64,000 nt of DNA, taken from positions 186,001 through 250,000 of the forward strand of contig NZ_CYSP01000003.1 in NCBI RefSeq assembly GCF_001298735.1, written 5' to 3'. Made by a program: the position numbers and the translations under genes. The notes beneath the pieces are model-generated. The model worked only from the letters and a program-made list of their open reading frames with translations. It had not been told where the DNA came from and ran no database searches. Below, in pieces: positions 53,508 through 62,404 of the stretch (positions within the stretch are counted from its first letter, which is position 1; each line of letters begins with the position of its first letter). The stretch comes from Propionispora sp. 2/2-37 (GTDB taxonomy: Bacteria; Bacillota; Negativicutes; Propionisporales; Propionisporaceae).

Positions 53508-53699
53508 CAGTACCGGCTCATAAAACCAATGGCTTCTGTCTAGATCACTGAAGCGTCCAGACGTCACTCCCCTGCCGTGGCAAGAAGCAAAAAATCGCTC
53601 ACGATAAGGGACGGTTCTTTCGCTTCCGGCAATTCCCGGCATAATATGAAGCATAGTTGCTCATCCTATTGTATAACAGGTCATAAAGGATGGTGTTCT

Positions 53700-55034
53700 T
53701 TGCATACTTTCAATAAATCCGAGTATATCGTTATGGCGCTGGGCAATATTATCGGCTCGGGTATTTTTTTGGCCAGCGGTATGGTGATCAGCATTGCCGG
53801 TGCCTGGGCGCCACTGGCTTATCTTTTTGGCGGATTAATCATGATGATGGAAGTAGCCTTTCTGATCGAAATGTCCATTATCGACCCTGTCCCGGGCGCT
53901 TTTAAGGTCCATGCCCAGGAAGTGTTTGGTGAATGGTGGGGTTTTGTCATCGGCTGGATGTTCTGGACGAGCGGCATCCTGGGTATGGCCAGTGAAGTAA
54001 CCGCCTGCGCCATCTTTGCCCGTCTATGGCTGCCGGAAATCCCCCTATGGCTCTTCAGTCTGTTTTTTGCCTTTGTCATTACCCTGATTAATCTTAACGA
54101 CCTAAAAGGGTTAAGTAAATTTGAACTGGTGCTCGCTGTAACCAAAGTGATTGCACTGGTGTTCTTTGTTATTGCCGGAATGATTGCCACCCTTGGTTTT
54201 CCGGTTGGTGAAACAGTACATAATTTTACCCCCTTTGCCGAAGCTTTACAATCTCCCGTCCAGGGAATATTCGGCCTGCTTGCTTCCATGCTGCTCATCT
54301 TGTTTGCTTATACCGGCACCGGTATTATCGGCATTGCGGCAACGGAAACCGAACGGGCGGCAGAGGTTGTCCCGCCGGCAACCCGGATTGTTACCATATC
54401 CATTGTTTTCTTGTATACCCTGTCGGCATTTTTTATTGTTGTTCTCCTGCCTTCCAGTGCGCTGGACGTAAACACCAGCCCTTTTGTGACCTTATTCCGG
54501 CTGGCCAACATTCCCTATTCAGGTGATGTGGTTAATTTCATCTTGTTAACTGCTACACTATCGGCATTAAATTCTCAGGTTTACTCTTCTTCCCGCATGC
54601 TTTTTTCACTCGCCAGAAATGGTCAGGCACCCAAAATTACCGCCTATCAAAACCAAAAAGGAGTGCCTGTATCAGCCGTTTGGTTAAGTGGCAGTTTTCT
54701 TTTATTCACAGCACTATTATCCTATGTCCTCCCGGAAACCATTTTTATTTATACCGTAAGTGCCAGCGGCTTCTTAGCCCTAGTCAACTGGATGAGCGTT
54801 TCCGCCACTCATTATTTCTACCGGAAAAAAATCCAGTCCATTGCGCCGGAGAAGATAACATATAAAGCCCCTTTTTATCCTTATCTTTCCTGGATTTGCT
54901 TTTTTATGATCCTGCTGACAGTTTTGTCCGCCGCGCTGTACCCGGACCAGCTTCCCGGTTTATATGCCGGAGGCATTATCCTGTTTATCATCGGTACAGC
55001 TTACTTTTTACTCCCCAAGGGAGAGAAAAGGTAG
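53700..55034 (+). CDS. APC-superfamily amino acid permease
   Basis: 444 residues with twelve membrane segments. The first helix contains the substrate-binding GNIIGSGIFLASG of APC transporters, with TGTGIIGIAATETERAAEVV (helix 6 region) and SALNSQVYSSSRMLFSLARN further on. It moves amino acids or amines; the exact substrate is unknown. The frame is open back to 53577, but the extra 41 residues are unlike the family and lack a signal. TTG at 53700 follows AAAGGATGG nine bases upstream and gives a normal N-terminus. It is a single gene that converges on the next with 10 bases between stops. Confidence 0.9.
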   Translation: MHTFNKSEYIVMALGNIIGSGIFLASGMVISIAGAWAPLAYLFGGLIMMMEVAFLIEMSIIDPVPGAFKVHAQEVFGEWWGFVIGWMFWTSGILGMASEVTACAIFARLWLPEIPLWLFSLFFAFVITLINLNDLKGLSKFELVLAVTKVIALVFFVIAGMIATLGFPVGETVHNFTPFAEALQSPVQGIFGLLASMLLILFAYTGTGIIGIAATETERAAEVVPPATRIVTISIVFLYTLSAFFIVVLLPSSALDVNTSPFVTLFRLANIPYSGDVVNFILLTATLSALNSQVYSSSRMLFSLARNGQAPKITAYQNQKGVPVSAVWLSGSFLLFTALLSYVLPETIFIYTVSASGFLALVNWMSVSATHYFYRKKIQSIAPEKITYKAPFYPYLSWICFFMILLTVLSAALYPDQLPGLYAGGIILFIIGTAYFLLPKGEKR

Positions 55035-55044
55035 CTTTTTCAAC

Positions 55045-57546
55045 CTAACAGTTTTCAATATTTCCCATTATGAGTCCAACAAATTTAGGAGTTAATTCAG
55101 GATCGAACATACTCCCGGAACAACGCAGCAACTCCGCCAAAGCTTGCTGCTGTGTCAGTCTCTTACGGTAAGGCCGGTCACTGGTCATGGCATCATAGGC
55201 ATCTACAATAGCTAACAGCCGGCATTCCAGGGGTATTTCCTTCCCTTTGAGTCCGATGGGATAGCCGTTCCCATCCCACCATTCATGATGCTTTAAAATC
55301 CAATCAGCAATGTGGTTTAGCTCCGGTGAAGCAATGGCAATACGGTAGCCAATTTCACTATGACGGCGCATTTCCAGCTTCTCTTCCGCAGTAAGTAATC
55401 CGGTTTTAAACAGTATAGTGTCGGAAATTGCCACTTTTCCGATATCGTGAAACTGTGCCAGCAGACGCATGTCTCTAATGCTGTATTCATGAATACGTAG
55501 CAACCGGGCAAAACGTTCAACCAGTTCCTGCATACGCTCCCCATGCCCTTCCGTAATAAAATCACGGGCATGCAGTGCGCGGATAAGTGTTTTTACCAGA
55601 GCACTGCGGGCACTTTGGCTGCGATGCAGTTTTTCTTTGTACATTCTATTGTCTGCAGTTTTCAGAGCCTCCTTTAAAGTGACTCCTCCGGTTACCGTGG
55701 CATAGCCCAGGGACAGACTCACGGCAAAATCGGTCCGGTTTTTATTATATACCTGCAGCTTGTTATGAATCCGGTGGTAGATTGCCTCCGCTTCCAATCC
55801 GCCGGTTGCTGCCAGCAATACAGCGAATTCATCGCCGCCGGTACGGGCCAGAATAGCTTCCCGGGGCAAAGAGGCTTTTAAAATACCGGCTGTTATTTTT
55901 AACAATTCATCGCCTTTTTCATGACCTAGTGTGTCATTAATCAGCTTTAGCCCATCGACATCACACACCAAAACACCATAACCGGTACTTTGTTTTTCAC
56001 TTTCCAGGCGCTGTACTTCCCGCTCAAAATAATTACGGTTGTAAACCTCTGTCAGCACATCGCAGAAGCTGATATACTGCAGTTGTTTTTCGGCTTTCCT
56101 GCGTTCCGAAATATCCCGGTAAATGCAATAGATGCCCATAATTTTTTCATCTATCATAATCGGATAGGCAATAACCTGGACCTCAACAAGGCTTCCGTCT
56201 TTACGTTTGCGAACCGTATCAATCTGGCATTTTTCCATGTTTAGTATTGCTCTTGAAACGGCTATACCTTCTTCATATAGGCTTTCCGGAACGATGACCT
56301 CGTCGATATCTTTTCCATGAACCTCATCCAGCCGGTACTGAAAAAATACTTCAAACTCTTTATTTAAATCGATGATTTTTTTGTGCGAATCCAATATAGC
56401 AATACTCTCGGGCGAATTTTCAAAAAGCTGTGAAAAGTAAACCTTTTGACGCTGCAATTCGGCTTCTGTTTGGTCCCGCTGCAACAGGAAGGACTGGAGA
56501 CGACTGACCATATTACGGAATCTCCGGTTTAATTCGGCCAGTTCGTCAGAAGAAGGATCGGCAAAAGGAATACTAAAATCACCTTTTTCCACCCGTTTAA
56601 CATCGAGAATCAGCTTTTCGATTCTCCTTACAAACTTTCTTGCTGCCAGCATGCTAACAATAATTGCACTGACAATGCTCCACAGACCAACCTCAATCGT
56701 CCGGTTTCTGATTGGCAATACCTCATTGGTAAAGGCTTCTTCCGGAATAAAGCCTATAAGGGTCCAGCCTGTCCGGGGGATATTTACGGCACTGACGATG
56801 AAATTTCGATCTGCCTCATGATAATAAATCGACCTTTTGTCCTGCTGAAACAAACCGGTAAACCAGTCTTCCTGAGCAATATTTCTACCCAGTTGCCGAA
56901 TATCGTCATGCGCTATGACGTTGGCATCCCTGTTCACGAGCATGGCATAAGCGCCTGTTCCCAGATTCATATTCCTGACAATTTCCGAAAGTCTGTATAA
57001 AGAGGTATCCATAGCGAACACACCCAGCAGCCGGTCCTGCTCCTCTATACATTTCACTGCTGAAATGACTGTCCGTGACGACGCGGGTTCAACATACGGG
57101 CTGCTCCAGACAATAGCTCCCGGATTGTTACAGGCGGCCTTGTACCAAGGACGTTCGCGCAGGTCATATCCTGAATACGGCTTCCAAGCAGGCGTGATAG
57201 CAAGCTGACCGTTTTCACTGCCAAAATAGATATAATAAATATGATCATTGAAGCGCCGCTGATTTTCCCATTCTTTGATTACCTGTGAATCTATTTTCCC
57301 GCTTCTCACCGAAGCCATAAACTCCGGACTATTCGTCAACAAATTCACAGTGGCCTCAGTCTCACTCACATATTTTTGAATAAAGTAGTCGGCGGCAAAT
57401 TCCATAGTCTGCAGACTATTATCTTTTAGCCGGTCTATCAGCATTTTTTCTGATGCCTGATAAGATAGTATACCTAGGGCAAGTACCGGAATCGTTATAA
57501 TCATAATGGAAAAAAACAGTAATTTTTTAACAATACTCCATTTCAC
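55045..57546 (-). CDS. dCache-HAMP-PAS-GGDEF-HD-GYP membrane sensor
   Basis: 833 residues. A first membrane helix (LLFFSIMIITIPVLALGILS, about 9-30), an external double-Cache sensor to about 275 (including LRERPWYKAACNNPGAIVWS), a second helix, HAMP (about 300-355), PAS (about 370-490), GGDEF with intact motif (ILARTGGDEFAVLLA, near 570), and HD-GYP with FHDIGK (near 705) and HHEWWDGNGYPIGLKGKEIP (near 755). It senses a small ligand outside the cell and adjusts c-di-GMP through synthesis, hydrolysis or both. The last two domains closely resemble those of the gene at 3-1700. No c-di-GMP riboswitch was found near either gene. Confidence 0.94.
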   Translation of the reverse strand: MKWSIVKKLLFFSIMIITIPVLALGILSYQASEKMLIDRLKDNSLQTMEFAADYFIQKYVSETEATVNLLTNSPEFMASVRSGKIDSQVIKEWENQRRFNDHIYYIYFGSENGQLAITPAWKPYSGYDLRERPWYKAACNNPGAIVWSSPYVEPASSRTVISAVKCIEEQDRLLGVFAMDTSLYRLSEIVRNMNLGTGAYAMLVNRDANVIAHDDIRQLGRNIAQEDWFTGLFQQDKRSIYYHEADRNFIVSAVNIPRTGWTLIGFIPEEAFTNEVLPIRNRTIEVGLWSIVSAIIVSMLAARKFVRRIEKLILDVKRVEKGDFSIPFADPSSDELAELNRRFRNMVSRLQSFLLQRDQTEAELQRQKVYFSQLFENSPESIAILDSHKKIIDLNKEFEVFFQYRLDEVHGKDIDEVIVPESLYEEGIAVSRAILNMEKCQIDTVRKRKDGSLVEVQVIAYPIMIDEKIMGIYCIYRDISERRKAEKQLQYISFCDVLTEVYNRNYFEREVQRLESEKQSTGYGVLVCDVDGLKLINDTLGHEKGDELLKITAGILKASLPREAILARTGGDEFAVLLAATGGLEAEAIYHRIHNKLQVYNKNRTDFAVSLSLGYATVTGGVTLKEALKTADNRMYKEKLHRSQSARSALVKTLIRALHARDFITEGHGERMQELVERFARLLRIHEYSIRDMRLLAQFHDIGKVAISDTILFKTGLLTAEEKLEMRRHSEIGYRIAIASPELNHIADWILKHHEWWDGNGYPIGLKGKEIPLECRLLAIVDAYDAMTSDRPYRKRLTQQQALAELLRCSGSMFDPELTPKFVGLIMGNIENC

Positions 57547-57717
57547 GGTTCTATCTCCTTATGCAGTACTGCCCACCCGACACAAAAAGAAATCATCGTC
57601 TCTACGATGACCCCATTGGTTTCTTGAATAAAGTTTAGTATTAATTTTTAAAAATGTAAATACAAAAAGACTAAAATCCGGCAAAATCAGCTCTTTTTTG
57701 ACACATAAGCCTTTCCT

Positions 57718-57749
57718 ATAAAAAAAACTCTCCTGCTACGCAGGAGAGT
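57718..57749 (-). terminator. terminator of the zinc-ribbon gene
   Basis: 10-bp arms AACTCTCCTG/CAGGAGAGTT (57725-57734 and 57740-57749) with a 5-base loop, followed on the minus strand by TTTTTTTT (57726-57718). Confidence 0.9.
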
Positions 57750-57756
57750 TCGTGTT

Positions 57757-58053
57757 TTAGTAACGCGGGTTCTGTTGGGTAAAGCAATCTCTGCAATAAA
57801 CAGGGCGGTCATTGCTGGGACGGAAAGGAACTTGAGTTTGAGCGCCACAGGCAGCACAAGTTGCGTCATGCATTTCACGCTGCTGGCGACCACCGAAGCC
57901 GCCGCGATTTTGCTGTTTTCGGGCTGCCCGGCAATCAGGACAGCGGCCTGGTTCATTGGTAAACCCCTTTTCTGCAAAGAACTCCTGTTCCGATGCCGAG
58001 AATACGAAGTCTGCCCCGCAATCACGGCAAGTTAAAGTTTTGTCTTGCGCCAT
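57757..58053 (-). CDS. small protein with two zinc-ribbon motifs
   Basis: 98 residues. CRDCGADFVFSASEQEFFAE ... GFTNEPGRCPDC is a four-cysteine zinc ribbon found in many small bacterial proteins. A second set, CAACGAQTQVPFRP and RPVYCRDC, gives another four-cysteine site near the C-terminus, after an Arg/Gln/Gly-rich linker. It may bind RNA, DNA or a protein; no role is established. GAGGAGG lies nine bases before the ATG at 58053, so the longer frame to 58128 is rejected. A good promoter is 120 bases upstream, leaving a long untranslated leader. Confidence 0.88.
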   Translation of the reverse strand: MAQDKTLTCRDCGADFVFSASEQEFFAEKGFTNEPGRCPDCRAARKQQNRGGFGGRQQREMHDATCAACGAQTQVPFRPSNDRPVYCRDCFTQQNPRY

Positions 58054-58409
58054 ATATAATAGCCTCCTCAAAGTGTTGTACCCTAATAGTTTTACATGAT
58101 TCCTCATCTGGCTTTCTCGGATAAACACTGAGAAGGACTAATGACTAATTCACTGAACCTATTTTTAAGGGCTATTTAATGATACGCTAAAATTCAGAAA
58201 ATGTAAAGAATATTTTTACCTTTATATAAAAAATTTACAAAGTAGACAGCCGTACTTCCTCCCGAAGGCATTCCCCCGGCTCCCTTCCGCCCTGTTGGCT
58301 GTTACTGGCTCTGCCGGATTTGACTTAATCCCGTTATTGTAAATTCAAAACAAACGTCCTTATAAATGCCGGTAATCAAAAATCCGGCAGATTTTATGTA
58401 TACAACGGT
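58054..58409. other. intergenic region between the zinc-ribbon and beta-lactamase-like genes
   Basis: 356 bases. It contains the minus-strand promoter at 58179-58207 for the zinc-ribbon gene and, at 58366-58392, a TGCCGG/CCGGCA hairpin that may end the upstream beta-lactamase-like transcript. No gene is seen. Confidence 0.45.
58179..58207 (-). promoter_or_regulatory. promoter of the zinc-ribbon gene
   Basis: On the minus strand TTTACA (58207-58202), 17-base spacer, TATCAT (58184-58179). Confidence 0.55.
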
Positions 58410-59177
58410 TTATTTTCTTCTCAGCGCATTATAAAGTTTTGCAGACTCTGCAGCAATAAAATTACTGGAATAAGTATGATCCGGAGTATCCGTATAAAAA
58501 CTAATCAAAATCGGATCATGCCCATCCTGCACTACACCCACATCGCATAAGATTTGATCCAACTCGCCAACCTTGTGATAAACCGGGGTCATCATATAAC
58601 GGGGAATCTCATCGTGAAAAATAGTATTAGCCAGTTCAGCTTTAAGTTTTTCGCTTTTCCCCTTATCTAGATAGGCGTTTAGATATATCTTTTCAAACAC
58701 CTTCCCCATTTCATAAGGAGTAGTTACACTATGATATTGATATTTGTTATAGGCATCTTCATTATGTATTCTGGTCTGCCGCAAACGGAAATCCTTAACC
58801 ACTTTGTCCAATACATCCGGATGGCTGCTATCCATTTCGTTTAACAGGTCATAAAAAGAATCGTTATCACTGATGGTCATCATTAAACGGATTTTCTGAT
58901 CGTATTGATCGCGTTTATCCGCTCCGGCTGCAGGATAAAGATATTTATACGTCGCCAAAGCGACAACCAGCTTACTGGTTGAGGCCGTGGGGAAGACCGT
59001 ATTCTGATTAAATTGAAATGTCTTTCCGGTCTTTAAATTTTTTGCATATACCCCGACCCGCCCCTGGAACCCCCTTAAATCATTTTCAATTTCCTTATGT
59101 AATGATGTTGCCGCCAATACATTTGTACTGAAAACAGTTAGTAAGATAAATATAACGATGGTCACCTTTTTTTTCAC
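58410..59177 (-). CDS. class A beta-lactamase-like serine hydrolase, exported
   Basis: 255 residues with a signal peptide (VKKKVTIVIFILLTVFSTNV, LAA). The beta-lactamase2 fold motifs are FPTASTSKLVVAL with the nucleophile in STSK (near residue 68) and MTISDNDSFYDLL with SDN. The usual KTG near the C-terminus is KVG (VYHKVGELDQ). Relatives of this type are often not efficient beta-lactamases and may act on peptidoglycan or be inactive, so antibiotic resistance should not be assumed. ATG at 59195 has no ribosome binding site, whereas GGGGTGA lies seven bases before GTG at 59177. Confidence 0.82.
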   Translation of the reverse strand: MKKKVTIVIFILLTVFSTNVLAATSLHKEIENDLRGFQGRVGVYAKNLKTGKTFQFNQNTVFPTASTSKLVVALATYKYLYPAAGADKRDQYDQKIRLMMTISDNDSFYDLLNEMDSSHPDVLDKVVKDFRLRQTRIHNEDAYNKYQYHSVTTPYEMGKVFEKIYLNAYLDKGKSEKLKAELANTIFHDEIPRYMMTPVYHKVGELDQILCDVGVVQDGHDPILISFYTDTPDHTYSSNFIAAESAKLYNALRRK

Positions 59178-59246
59178 GCTGTCACCCCATTCCATAGTCT
59201 TTATTTACTATATAGCCAAAATGTGACTAAAAAAAGACATATTGCT

Positions 59247-59304
59247 AAAAACAACGAAAAGCCAGAGACTGTCCGTGCCGGAACAATCTTTGACTTTTCG
59301 TTGT
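59247..59304 (-). terminator. terminator after the small gene at 59335
   Basis: 11-bp arms ACAACGAAAAG (59251-59261) and CTTTTCGTTGT (59294-59304), followed on the minus strand by TTTT; the inner part can also pair imperfectly. Confidence 0.7.
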
Positions 59305-59334
59305 CATTTTCGGTCTGTACGATATGTGAATAAA

Positions 59335-59610
59335 TCATATACTATCTATAGATACACCGACTACCTTTGCCACATAATCCTCCGCACCCGATTTTGCCCA
59401 CAGGCTCAAACTGACCCTGCTGTCCGAAGATAGTCTGGCCTTATAACCTTGTGCTCCATCCCTATCCAGGGTATTCTCCCGTCTAACCGTAACTTCATGT
59501 CTGTTTGCGACGTCATAATCAACAAGAATATCCGCCACCCGCGCTTCGACTTCTCCTGTCGGACATTCAAGTATTTTTATCCTCTCCACAGCCGCATCAA
59601 GTTTAGTCAT
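59335..59610 (-). CDS. small protein of unknown function
   Basis: 91 residues, acidic and soluble (MTKLDAAVERIKILECPTGE), without membrane helix or signal. GGGGGAG is four bases before the ATG, and a terminator follows the stop, so it is a real single-gene unit. It has a beta-rich pattern with alternating charged residues (RHEVTVRRENTLDRDG). I do not recognise a family. It is divergent from the next unknown gene, 118 bases away. Confidence 0.75.
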   Translation of the reverse strand: MTKLDAAVERIKILECPTGEVEARVADILVDYDVANRHEVTVRRENTLDRDGAQGYKARLSSDSRVSLSLWAKSGAEDYVAKVVGVSIDSI

Positions 59611-59728
59611 GTCACTCCCCCTGCACTTAAGTTTTTCATTATTATTCCCCCTAGTTGCTCTTTAATCCCCCAATGAACTTCTGTTTGAAAAAAATCGCAC
59701 TTTTGGGGAAATTATGAAGGTGAGACAT

Positions 59729-60241
59729 ATGAATGAAACGAAAGAAAAAATAATCGGTATCCAGGCTCGTGCTTTCCATATCCGCTATACACCTTTCACT
59801 CACAATTTTTGGGCCTTGATTGATGACGGCCAACAAGTATTGGATCAAATTCACGGGCTGGCAGTCAACCCTATAACAGGAAAAACCACTGCCATCGGAA
59901 ATTCCTCCTATTTATTGCAGGCCGTTCATGATCCCACGATTGCCTGGTCATTGCAACCTGGTCAACCAACAGTAAATTGCATTACCGGCAAGGAAAGTGT
60001 GATTGTCCAAAGATGGCAGGCTGCCCTTAATTCCATACCGGCAATTAACGCGTTAAAAATCAGTTATCCGAACTGGTGGCAACACTTCTATAAAAAAAAC
60101 AGCAACACTGTTTTTAATACCCTTGGACAAATCATGGGCTTTACCGGCCTTGAGCGCCTGCTTTCAACCTGGTCGCCGGGAATCAATCAAGTCATCTCCC
60201 ATAAAATCATTATACAGTACCGCTATCATCCTATTTATTGA
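59729..60241 (+). CDS. protein of unknown function
   Basis: 170 residues, soluble, with the segment IRYTPFTHNFWALIDDGQQV and VLDQIHGLAVNPITGKTTAI, rich in aromatic residues, and a longer C-terminal part containing SYPNWWQHFYKK. There are no catalytic signatures known to me and no signal peptide. The ATG at 59729 has AAGGTGA five bases before it; that site starts three bases after the more upstream ATG at 59714, which is therefore unlikely. It converges on the PBP2 gene. Confidence 0.72.
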   Translation: MNETKEKIIGIQARAFHIRYTPFTHNFWALIDDGQQVLDQIHGLAVNPITGKTTAIGNSSYLLQAVHDPTIAWSLQPGQPTVNCITGKESVIVQRWQAALNSIPAINALKISYPNWWQHFYKKNSNTVFNTLGQIMGFTGLERLLSTWSPGINQVISHKIIIQYRYHPIY

Positions 60242-60295
60242 CATCCAGCCGGACACAGAGTCTCAAGTAAACAACCCGGTTTCTATTAATAAAAT

Positions 60296-62161
60296 TTACC
60301 GTTTCTGCGGATCAGCAGGCAAGCTTTTTGCCGCCTCTTCTTCTGCCAGCCGGTCTGCCGCATCCTTAAAAGGCGGAAGGTTAAAAGCAGCTTCCATGAT
60401 TTTTCTGGCAATAGGGGCCGCAGCATCGGAGCCGTAGCCCCCCTGCTCAATAACAACGGCAACGGCAACTGTCGGATTATCAAACGGCCCGTAAGCAACA
60501 AACCAGCCATGGTCGTCGCCATGAGGGTTCTCCGCCGTGCTTGTCTTACCGGCAATTGGAACGGGAAATCCCTCAAAAATGTACCCCGCTGTGCCGGAGG
60601 GAGAGGTAACATCCTTCAACGCATTGCGAATGGCTGAGAGGTTCCGCTCTGAAATTCTAACATTTCCCAATACCTCCGGAGCAAAGGTCTTTACTGTATC
60701 TCCGTTAGGTGAAATGATTTTGCTTACAACATAAGGACGGTAACGATGACCTCCATTGGCCACTTGACTAATCAAAGACGCCATTTGCAGCGGTGTTGCC
60801 AATTGAAAGCCCTGACCGATAGCCGCATCAAAGGTTTCTGATAAATACCAGTCTTCTCCATACACTTCTTCTTTGTATTTGCGATTGGCAACCAATCCTT
60901 CACTTTCGTGCGGCAAATTAATACCGGTAGGCGCACCTAATCCAAAAGCACGCGCCCATTTTTCGAGATTATCAATGCCTATCCGGTTGCCCATTTCATA
61001 GAAATATACATTATCCGATTTCGCCAGGGCAACATTAAAGTCAATCCAGCCAAGGGCCGCACCATGAGAATTGCCCTTGGGAATAATCCAGTGCCTGCCG
61101 GTATCCAGAATCTTTTCTTCCGGAGTAACTTTCCCCAGTTCCAGAGCCGCAGCTCCTGTCACTATTTTAAAAGCCGAACCAGGCGGGTATTCGGCATTGA
61201 TGGTTCTGTTCTGCATCGGGTTAAACGGATTATCGTTAATCGCCTGCCAGTCTTTAACGGATATTCCACCATTAAACAGGTTCGGATTAAAAGCCGGACG
61301 GCTGACCATAGCCAATATTTCACCTGTTTGGGGATTCATAACCACCGCGGCACCGGCTTTCGCATTTACATTGCCAAGCCTTTTTTGCAAATAATTCAAC
61401 TGGTTATCCATTGCCCGCTCCGCAGCTTTTTGAATCCTGCTGTCAATCGTCAACACCAGACTATTCCCCAATACCGGCTCTTTTTTTCCCATCATCCTTA
61501 CCGGCCGCCCGGTCACATCCACCTCAACCTGCGCTCCGCCGTCAATACCGCGTATTTCTTTATCATAAACTTTTTCCAGGCCAAACTTGCCTACAATATC
61601 ACCGCTTTGATAACCATCATTTTTTCTATCCTCAAGTTCGCTTTCACTAATTTCTCCTACATAGCCCAGCAAATGAACTCCCAGCTCTTTATTCACATAG
61701 TTGCGGACCGATTGAATTTCTATGACGACTCCCGGCATTTCACCCCGCCGTTCTTCAATTTTACTGACAATATCCTGACCCACATCATCCTTGATACGAA
61801 CCGGCGCTAAGGGACTGCCCTGCTGTTTGATTTTAGCCTTGATATCCTCCACCTTCATACCGACAATGGTAGACAGCCGATTCAGTACCGTATCCGGAAT
61901 CGGTCCGGTCATTGGAACCAGCGATACGGAAAATCCCGGGCGGTTGGAAACCAGCGGGGTTCCGTCCCGGTCATAAATAACGCCCCGTGGCGCCATCATT
62001 GGCATCAGCCTGATACGATTATCTTCCGCCTGCTGGTGGAAATACACCCCCTGGGCGATTTGCAGATAACCCATTCTTGCAATCAGTACTGCCATGACAA
62101 ATATAATAAAATAAGTAAAAATTTCCAGCCTAGGATTGGCTTTTTTCCCCACCATAACCAA
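60296..62161 (-). CDS. mrdA: penicillin-binding protein 2 (peptidoglycan DD-transpeptidase)
   Basis: 621 residues. One N-terminal membrane helix (FTYFIIFVMAVLIARMGYLQ), a dimerisation region starting MAPRGVIYDRDGTPLVSNRP, and the transpeptidase domain with SxxK as PPGSAFKIV (near residue 325), SxN as KSDNVYFYEMG (near 380) and KTG as AGKTSTAENPHGDDHG (near 560). The order and HESEGLV/GQGF segments identify PBP2, which works with RodA in lateral-wall elongation. The TTG at 62161 has GAGAGGA eight bases upstream and is used; ATG at 62155 is the alternative. It is not accompanied by mreB, mreC, mreD or rodA, although in many Firmicutes it follows mreD. Confidence 0.94.
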   Translation of the reverse strand: MVMVGKKANPRLEIFTYFIIFVMAVLIARMGYLQIAQGVYFHQQAEDNRIRLMPMMAPRGVIYDRDGTPLVSNRPGFSVSLVPMTGPIPDTVLNRLSTIVGMKVEDIKAKIKQQGSPLAPVRIKDDVGQDIVSKIEERRGEMPGVVIEIQSVRNYVNKELGVHLLGYVGEISESELEDRKNDGYQSGDIVGKFGLEKVYDKEIRGIDGGAQVEVDVTGRPVRMMGKKEPVLGNSLVLTIDSRIQKAAERAMDNQLNYLQKRLGNVNAKAGAAVVMNPQTGEILAMVSRPAFNPNLFNGGISVKDWQAINDNPFNPMQNRTINAEYPPGSAFKIVTGAAALELGKVTPEEKILDTGRHWIIPKGNSHGAALGWIDFNVALAKSDNVYFYEMGNRIGIDNLEKWARAFGLGAPTGINLPHESEGLVANRKYKEEVYGEDWYLSETFDAAIGQGFQLATPLQMASLISQVANGGHRYRPYVVSKIISPNGDTVKTFAPEVLGNVRISERNLSAIRNALKDVTSPSGTAGYIFEGFPVPIAGKTSTAENPHGDDHGWFVAYGPFDNPTVAVAVVIEQGGYGSDAAAPIARKIMEAAFNLPPFKDAADRLAEEEAAKSLPADPQKR

Positions 62162-62328
62162 GCATTCATTCCTCTCAAAGTAGTCGGCAGAAAACGTCGA
62201 ACGGCTAAAAGTTTATGTAAACAAATTCGACAAAACTATGATAAAACCTTTAGTTTTTTTTCCGGCTTACGGCATAATCTTACACCAAATACTGCCAAAA
62301 GTCAGGTTGCAGCCGCTGTTGTTTTCGC

Positions 62329-62377
62329 AAAAAAAGAACAAGATCAACTTTCCAGCCCGAAAGCCAATCTTGTTCTT
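62329..62377 (-). terminator. terminator of the aldolase/epimerase operon
   Basis: 11-bp arms AAGAACAAGAT (62334-62344) and ATCTTGTTCTT (62367-62377) with a 22-base loop, followed on the minus strand by TTTTTTT. Confidence 0.82.
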
Positions 62378-62404
62378 TATCATTGTTGACCAGCCGGCAT
62401 CCGG

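Noticed and set aside
57590-57625. Short hairpin upstream of the dCache sensor gene as a c-di-GMP riboswitch
   Set aside because: CATCGT/ACGATG pairs, but none of the conserved c-di-GMP aptamer sequence is present.
59242-59433. 63-codon plus-strand frame near the small gene at 59335
   Set aside because: It overlaps the minus-strand gene and a terminator hairpin and has no ribosome binding site.
61064-61810. 248-codon open frame opposite the PBP2 gene
   Set aside because: PBP2 on the minus strand explains the region fully; the plus frame has no family resemblance.
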